DNA from: an uncultured Bacteroidales bacterium
GTDB lineage: Bacteria; Bacteroidota; Bacteroidia; Bacteroidales; P3
DNA: 64,000 nt
Assembly (NCBI GenBank): GCA_900317285.1
Contig: ONGA01000001.1
Span: 62,001-126,000 of the forward strand
Reading direction: 5' to 3'
Below are positions 59,622-64,000 of the stretch, piece after piece. Both the position numbers and the translations under genes were made by a program. The stretch's first letter is position 1, and each line of letters opens with the position of its first letter. A model generated the notes under the pieces. It worked only from the letters and a program-made list of their open reading frames with translations. It had not been told where the DNA came from and ran no database searches.

Positions 59622-61784
59622 ATGAATCCTCAAACAATATCACGGACAGCCGCCGTAATTTATGCGGAATCCGATAAGGGTAGAAAGGTCGAAACAATTC
59701 GAAAGAAATTTGTAGAGTCTGTTTTTGTTAGTAATGGTAATTCCGCATTATCTATCCAAGAAATAGGGAATTATTTGCAAGTTTCTATGGGTCTCACATT
59801 TAGTGATAGTGAGATTGAGAACTCATTACATGATCCAGATGTTTTTTTATTGCAGCAGTATGATAACAATAAATATAACGACAAGTATTGTCTTGTTAAA
59901 CAACGTTATGATTTTTTGCTAAAGAAATCAAATGATAACATTGATAGGTACCTCACAGAATACCTTGAGAAATGTGATAATCCATCCATAGATAGTTCTG
60001 ATAAGTTGAAAGGATTATTACAAAAATATCTATATTATTTGATGAACTCAAATATTAAATCATTTCAACAAGTACTTGGCTGCGATGGAATCGAAAAAAC
60101 AAATGGACGAGTTAATCCTGAGGACTTTACTGATGAGGAAATAGATGAAATCAATGATTTCCTCTCATGGAACAATTCTGCTAAAGATAAAGAGTTATAC
60201 AAGTTAGTTAGTTGTTGCATTGAATATGCAATGGCGGTAAACAATACTAACGAAAAAAACATAATACAGGCATTCCGCAATAAAACATTATATCTTGATA
60301 ATGCATTTATTTACAGGGCAATTGGAATAAATGGGGAAACTAGAAAGAAGAGAACAATAACTTTTATACAAAAATGTAGAGAAACTGGGCAAAACCTTGT
60401 TATAACGAAATTTTCCAGAGAAGAGTTTTTTGAGAGTATTGAATACCACATCAGACTTATAAGTAAGACAACTCCCTTTGGAAGAATAAACCCATCCTTA
60501 TTTCAAAGATATTCAAATGGGGATACTATATATCAATTCTATCACAAATGGAGGGCAAACAGAATCGGTTATGGTTTTGAAATGTTTAAGAACTACATAA
60601 TATCAGAATATAATAATCTCCTTCAAACATATGGAATAATTGAAGATTTTAAGATTCCATTTGATCCAAACAAAACTATTTCTGATATTGAAAAATATTC
60701 CGAAGAAATTGGTGCAATAAAGAAAAGAGGGCATGTAAATTCACATGTTACAGATGCTCGTAATATGTATTGGATTGAGAAGATTCGCAATGGATGTGAT
60801 GGTAGAATTGTTGATACTAAGTTTTATTTTATTACACCTGACCAAAAGCTACAGTTATGGGACAATCACCATTCTATAAATCAACCATTAACACTTCCTC
60901 CAAGTCAATGGCTTGCATTGCTTCTAAAATTTACATCAAGAAGTAATGACGATTATCTAAGCTATGTTAGCTTTCTAAAGATGTCACGGTTTGAACTAGA
61001 AGTAACGTCGGAACAATTACAAGAAATATTATCCGGAATTAGCGAAATTACTGAAGATATCAATAGACAAGGAAACATTCTAGATATATTTGTCGAAAGT
61101 GAATGGCGTAACTTAAGGAAAGGTAGTGATGGAGTTTCTCTCAGAGAGGAAGCGAAACAATTCGCAAAAGACAAGCAAGAGGAATACTATCAACAAAAGC
61201 TAATGCAACAAAGTGAAGAAATGTCTTCGGCCATTCAGGAGGCACAACAAAATCATAGCAAACGAATTGAGGAGATATCCCTGGAATACCAACAGCATCT
61301 TGATGAGATTGAAAGAAAACATCAAATCGAGTTACTACAAACGAGGCTAGGTTATCTAAAAGAAAGATGTGCAGAGCAAACAATCAAACTGAATTCCATG
61401 AAAACAAGAAAGGAAAATATTGACACCTTCTTGAACAAGTACCTGCGACGTATTAAATGGATTACTTTTGCAATCGTGTTGCTTATTTTAATAGTATGGA
61501 TTGTTGTGGTTTTATCTATTGGTTGGGAGAAAATGGAAATAATCACCTATATTGTAGGTGCCGTGATTGCGGTATTATCTACATTATATGGTATTATTTA
61601 CGAAAAACGGATATCATTACACCGAACTTTTTCGACGATAATATCAAGAAAAAGAAGAAAGCAATATGCAGCTAATGATTTGAGCGATGATACTATTTTT
61701 AGATTAACACAAGAGTGTAATGATTTGTCAGATGAAATCAACGAAATCACGACAAGAATAAATATATTGAACGATATAAAATAG
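59622..61784 (+). CDS. Membrane-anchored PIN-like nuclease with coiled coil
   Basis: The 720-residue protein is AT-rich. Residues 1-100 form a helical, possibly winged-helix start. A PIN-type fold is suggested by spaced acidic motifs: LYLDNAFIYRAIG (Asp226), TKFSREEFFESIE (Glu267/268), HVTDARNMYWI (Asp378) and FYFITPDQKLQLWD (Asp407). Residues 510-600 are a coiled coil (EEAKQFAKDKQEEYYQQKL...), and two transmembrane helices (about 613-633 and 639-659) are followed by a basic cytosolic tail. PIN nucleases cut RNA; the membrane link and partner suggest a defence or stress effector. It is co-oriented with the next gene, with a 7-base gap. No sequence family that I recognise combines these parts. 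Confidence 0.7.
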   Translation: MNPQTISRTAAVIYAESDKGRKVETIRKKFVESVFVSNGNSALSIQEIGNYLQVSMGLTFSDSEIENSLHDPDVFLLQQYDNNKYNDKYCLVKQRYDFLLKKSNDNIDRYLTEYLEKCDNPSIDSSDKLKGLLQKYLYYLMNSNIKSFQQVLGCDGIEKTNGRVNPEDFTDEEIDEINDFLSWNNSAKDKELYKLVSCCIEYAMAVNNTNEKNIIQAFRNKTLYLDNAFIYRAIGINGETRKKRTITFIQKCRETGQNLVITKFSREEFFESIEYHIRLISKTTPFGRINPSLFQRYSNGDTIYQFYHKWRANRIGYGFEMFKNYIISEYNNLLQTYGIIEDFKIPFDPNKTISDIEKYSEEIGAIKKRGHVNSHVTDARNMYWIEKIRNGCDGRIVDTKFYFITPDQKLQLWDNHHSINQPLTLPPSQWLALLLKFTSRSNDDYLSYVSFLKMSRFELEVTSEQLQEILSGISEITEDINRQGNILDIFVESEWRNLRKGSDGVSLREEAKQFAKDKQEEYYQQKLMQQSEEMSSAIQEAQQNHSKRIEEISLEYQQHLDEIERKHQIELLQTRLGYLKERCAEQTIKLNSMKTRKENIDTFLNKYLRRIKWITFAIVLLILIVWIVVVLSIGWEKMEIITYIVGAVIAVLSTLYGIIYEKRISLHRTFSTIISRKRRKQYAANDLSDDTIFRLTQECNDLSDEINEITTRINILNDIK

Positions 61785-61791
61785 ACTATAT

Positions 61792-62259
61792 ATGGATTCT
61801 ATTCTTGCTGCAATAATTGGCGCAGTTTTGGGTGGTGCAATTAGCCTGGGGGTATATTTTCTTATTAATAGGATACGATTAATAAATTGTTCAATTACAA
61901 AAAATGAATTGCAAGCATCTATACCTGTTGTAATTAATAATACTAATTATCGAAATGTATATTTGAAAACAGTTTTGGTAAAAAACAAATCAGGGAAAGA
62001 TATTAAGAAGATAAATATTATTTTTAGATTTGATGACGATGCAGTTGTTATAGAATGTCATAGTAATTCAAAAGAGGGCTTTGATAAACAAAAGATAAAT
62101 ATCTCAAAAACAGAGAAAAATACTGCCGTAGCATATATAAAAAATATGAATAGATCTGATAAAATAGAATACACTATTAGAGTTGCCAATGTTACGGAAA
62201 ATACTTTTTCTGCAACAGAATGTGATATCATAGGCTTTAAGGTAAAAGTAAAAGAATGA
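61792..62259 (+). CDS. Membrane-anchored partner of the PIN protein
   Basis: The 155-residue protein has one N-terminal transmembrane helix (AAIIGAVLGGAISLGVYFLI) and a soluble beta-rich part with VYLKTVLVKNKSGKDIKKINIIFRFDDDAVVIEC. The sandwich-like pattern suggests a small immunoglobulin-type or sensor domain; I recognise no family. Composition matches the upstream gene, and they share one transcript. A terminator follows. Confidence 0.62.
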   Translation: MDSILAAIIGAVLGGAISLGVYFLINRIRLINCSITKNELQASIPVVINNTNYRNVYLKTVLVKNKSGKDIKKINIIFRFDDDAVVIECHSNSKEGFDKQKINISKTEKNTAVAYIKNMNRSDKIEYTIRVANVTENTFSATECDIIGFKVKVKE

Positions 62260-62282
62260 GAAAACAATATTGTTCATATATT

Positions 62283-62318
62283 ATAGCGGGTCGGAATTAA
62301 TTCCGACCCGCTATTCTT
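62283..62318 (+). terminator. Strong palindromic terminator after the PIN pair
   Basis: ATAGCGGGTCGGAATT and its exact reverse complement AATTCCGACCCGCTAT form a perfect 32-base palindrome, followed by TCTTTCT. Confidence 0.85.
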
Positions 62319-62353
62319 TCTGTGGTAAATTCAATTCACCTTACAGGAGGAAA

Positions 62354-62800
62354 CTAATGCTTGAGGCGACGGATGAGTTTGATGAGGGGGATGAAAAGGA
62401 GTCCGAGGAGGAAGGAGATTAGGAGGGGTTTGATGGGGGATTTGGGGTTAATGGGTTGAATGGGCAAGATGGGGTTGGTAGAAGTGGATTCTTTGGAGGT
62501 GGATTGGGTTGCGGTTTGGGTGGTGGCGTGGGATTGAAGGGCGGTGCGGTCTTGGTTGGTTATTCTCTCTCGGTCGGTGATGGTGGTGAGTTTGGTGGTG
62601 TCGCCGTCGGTGTTGGTTTGGATGGTGATTGTTGTGGTCTCGCGCACGGTGTCGTGGACGGCGAGGGTGACGGTCTGACGGAGGGTGTCAGTCGCGGCCA
62701 TTGTGCTGGTCTGCTGCGTCACGGTCTTGCTGCTTCTGCAACTCACTGTAGACAGGGCAAGCGTCACTATGAGGGCAGTCGTTAATTTTCTGTATTGCAT
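62354..62800 (-). CDS. Candidate u-spanin-like lipoprotein with C-terminal membrane segment
   Basis: 148 residues with a lipobox (LSTVSC, Cys21) and a Thr/Gln-rich periplasmic region. A Pro-rich stretch (NPILPIQPINPKSPIKP, encoded by the 9-bp repeat) leads to a C-terminal transmembrane helix (LLISFLLGLLFIPLIKLI). An outer-membrane lipoprotein tail plus inner-membrane anchor in one chain is the layout of phage u-spanins. The start overlaps the upstream gene by 113 bases in another frame. It lies in a lysis-type cassette with an amidase. Disruption of the envelope is inferred. Confidence 0.6.
   Translation of the reverse strand: MQYRKLTTALIVTLALSTVSCRSSKTVTQQTSTMAATDTLRQTVTLAVHDTVRETTTITIQTNTDGDTTKLTTITDRERITNQDRTALQSHATTQTATQSTSKESTSTNPILPIQPINPKSPIKPLLISFLLGLLFIPLIKLIRRLKH
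62429..62473. repeat. 9-bp minisatellite in the lipoprotein gene
   Basis: Five units on the plus strand, TTTGATGGG, GGATTTGGG, GTTAATGGG, TTGAATGGG and CAAGATGGG, encode the Pro-rich segment on the minus strand. Confidence 0.85.
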
Positions 62801-63029
62801 TTCTCAAATGGGTTATCTCGTTGCGTAATTCCCTGACTTCACGCCGCAGGGGATCGGCGATGTTTTCCTTGAACTCGTCGACATACATCTTCGACAGGTT
62901 CATGTCCTTCTGACGGTTGTCGGCCTTCAGGCTTTCAATTTCCTGACGATGGCGGCGGCGGTCGAACAGCCAACCGCCACCGGCGACGAGGGTTAATGTT
63001 GACAGGATGATGTTCCAAAGGTTATTCAT
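62688..63029 (-). CDS. Small phage-type membrane protein with coiled coil (holin/i-spanin-like)
   Basis: The 113-residue protein has one N-terminal membrane helix (NIILSTLTLVAGGGWLF) and a coiled coil (REVRELRNEITHLRNAIQKI), ending with two Cys. Such proteins accompany the amidase in Bacteroides phage and phage-tail-like clusters and are suspected of holin or inner-membrane spanin roles. The 3' third overlaps the lipoprotein gene. Confidence 0.65.
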   Translation of the reverse strand: MNNLWNIILSTLTLVAGGGWLFDRRRHRQEIESLKADNRQKDMNLSKMYVDEFKENIADPLRREVRELRNEITHLRNAIQKINDCPHSDACPVYSELQKQQDRDAADQHNGRD

Positions 63030-63045
63030 AAACTGAAAAATGAGG

Positions 63046-63459
63046 TTAGAGATTGTTGTCTTTGCACCATTGTTGGACGTCGAAGCAAGGGCAGGCGCGG
63101 TTGGCGTATTCGTTGTGTCCGTGGATGGCGGTAATGGGGTATTCTTCCATCAGGTCTTGGACGAGCTGGAGTAGAACAAGACGCTGCGCCTCGGTTCGGG
63201 TGTCGGCGGCGTGGCCGTCGGCATCAAGGCCGCCGACATAGGCAATGCCGATGCTTTGGACGTTGTGGCCGGGGCAATGGGCGCCGACTTGCTCGATGGG
63301 ACGGCCTGAATGGACGCTGCCGTCGGGATAGATGACATAGTGATAGCCGATGTCGTGCCAGCCGAGGCTTTTATGGTAGCGGCGAATGCTCTCCACGGTG
63401 CAGTAGGCATCGGGGCGGGTGGCGGTGCAATGGATGATGATTTCAGTGATGGTTCGCAT
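63046..63459 (-). CDS. N-acetylmuramoyl-L-alanine amidase (phage-type endolysin)
   Basis: Amidase_2 fold, 137 residues. It has TEIIIHCTATRPDA (first zinc His), DIGYHYVIYPDGSVHSGRPIEQVGAHCPGHNVQSIGIAYVGG and the C-terminal zinc region HGHNEYANRACPCFDVQQW. It cleaves the amide bond between MurNAc and L-alanine. It has no signal peptide, so release would rely on a holin-type partner. It lies upstream of the lysis genes on the minus strand. Confidence 0.9.
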   Translation of the reverse strand: MRTITEIIIHCTATRPDAYCTVESIRRYHKSLGWHDIGYHYVIYPDGSVHSGRPIEQVGAHCPGHNVQSIGIAYVGGLDADGHAADTRTEAQRLVLLQLVQDLMEEYPITAIHGHNEYANRACPCFDVQQWCKDNNL

Positions 63460-63461
63460 TT

Positions 63462-63497
63462 TTTGATGGGTTTAGTGGGACTAATAGGCTTAATGGG
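63462..63497. repeat. 9-bp minisatellite upstream of the amidase
   Basis: Four units, TTTGATGGG, TTTAGTGGG, ACTAATAGG and CTTAATGGG, in the 100-base gap between the amidase and the structural-type gene. Same family as in rnhA and prmC. Confidence 0.85.
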
Positions 63498-63559
63498 CGA
63501 AAGAAAAGGGGAGCAAGCCGACCGCACCGCGGGCAGTCGGCTTGCTGAATTAGTTAGGT

Positions 63560-64000
63560 TTAGGCGGCAGCGAGATAGAGAATGTTGACGGTGTCGCCTT
63601 TGGCGTAGTGGCTGGGGTCTTTGAAGGTGAGCTTGTTGTCGGTGATGGTGTAGTCGGTGGGCGGCTGCATCAGGCCGTTGACGAAGACACCCACGGCACT
63701 TTCTGCATAGGGCGACTTGGTGAGGGTGATTTCGGGGGTGAAGTCGACGCTGTCGAGGGTGAGGACAGTAGGATTGGGGAAGGCAATGTTTTTCTCCGTG
63801 GCCACGACCTTGCCGCTGGAGAGGGCGAGGCTTACAATGGCCTTGGTGGTGGTGCCAGTACCGGCGGTGTTGGTGGTGTTGACACCTGTGACAGGGAGGG
63901 CAGTCTTGGCGACCTTGACAGCGGTGCCTTCCTTGGTGACGGCAGACACATACTTGCCACTCTCGGCACTGCCGCCGGTGACGGATTGGAGTGCGCCGCC
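63560..64000 (-). CDS. Phage structural-type protein, 5' end beyond the window
   Basis: An open frame of at least 146 codons runs to the window edge, so the N-terminus is missing. It is Thr/Val/Gly-rich and beta-strand-like (KTALPVTGVNTTNTAGTGTTTKAIVSL, ending NKLTFKDPSHYAKGDTVNILYLAAA), as in phage or phage-like tail or fibre proteins. It is immediately upstream of the lysis cassette. The specific family is not recognised. Confidence 0.6.
   Translation of the reverse strand, partial: GGALQSVTGGSAESGKYVSAVTKEGTAVKVAKTALPVTGVNTTNTAGTGTTTKAIVSLALSSGKVVATEKNIAFPNPTVLTLDSVDFTPEITLTKSPYAESAVGVFVNGLMQPPTDYTITDNKLTFKDPSHYAKGDTVNILYLAAA

Noticed and set aside
62354-64000. Complete prophage
   Set aside because: Only a lysis-like cassette and one partial structural-type gene are in the window; no integrase, terminase or portal gene is visible.

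Overview
The window looks like chromosome of a Bacteroidota bacterium, most likely an uncultured Bacteroidales. Evidence: three secreted proteins end in type IX secretion (T9SS) sorting domains; GldD, a PorE-like TPR/propeller/OmpA protein and a PorT-like barrel are present; and several promoters match the Bacteroidetes consensus TTTG-N19-TAnnTTTG (rpmH, rplM, the 23.8 kb gene, the 32.2 kb RNA, tRNA-Glu). Core genes are GC-rich with many C-ending codons. The segment from about 55.1 to 62.3 kb is visibly AT-rich and looks horizontally acquired.

Layout. 0-2.9 kb: a helicase, secG and a conserved gene (minus), then rpmH. 3-8.7 kb: rlmD, a T9SS cargo gene, apbE, yicC. 8.8-11.6 kb: a second T9SS cargo gene (minus). 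12-20.6 kb: TPR lipoprotein, DUF4292 lipoprotein, tadA, a nucleotidyltransferase, a GxxExxY gene, a THUMP-like methyltransferase, then rplM-rpsI-rpsB-tsf. 20.7-23.7 kb (minus): a radical SAM gene, a small exported protein, two zinc-finger/carboxypeptidase-regulatory-like paralogues and a ParDE-type toxin-antitoxin pair wedged between them. 23.8-31.2 kb: RNase H, prmC, dtd, a second GxxExxY gene, uvrD/pcrA, yigZ, ribD. 31.2-32.7 kb: a BRO-type gene diverging from a structured RNA and a small membrane protein. 33-46.9 kb: asnS, manC, thyA, a Na/Pi transporter, an ECF sigma factor, an rRNA/tRNA methyltransferase, thiL, pcm, gldD, then mrdA-rodA-clpX. 47-55 kb: a frameshifted gene, a third T9SS cargo gene, the PorE-like gene, miaA, rpsT, tRNA-Glu, a PorT-like barrel. 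55.1-62.3 kb: an AT-rich accessory island with DUF3791-type small genes, a HEPN-type TIGR02391 protein, a zinc-ribbon membrane protein, a cytidylate-kinase-like gene bracketed by repeats, and a PIN-domain membrane protein with a membrane partner. 62.3-64 kb: a phage-type lysis cassette and a structural-type protein cut by the window edge.

The strongest unusual theme is repeats. Minisatellites with a 9-bp period occur between genes and, frame-preserving, inside conserved enzymes (RNase H, PrmC, the THUMP-like methyltransferase). Palindromic inserts interrupt PrmC and RibD in frame. A diverged intergenic repeat family recurs at 11.9, 26.0, 46.9 and probably 54.2 kb. The best candidates for an undescribed system are the PIN/transmembrane gene pair at 59.6-62.3 kb and the rod-like RNA at 32.2 kb.
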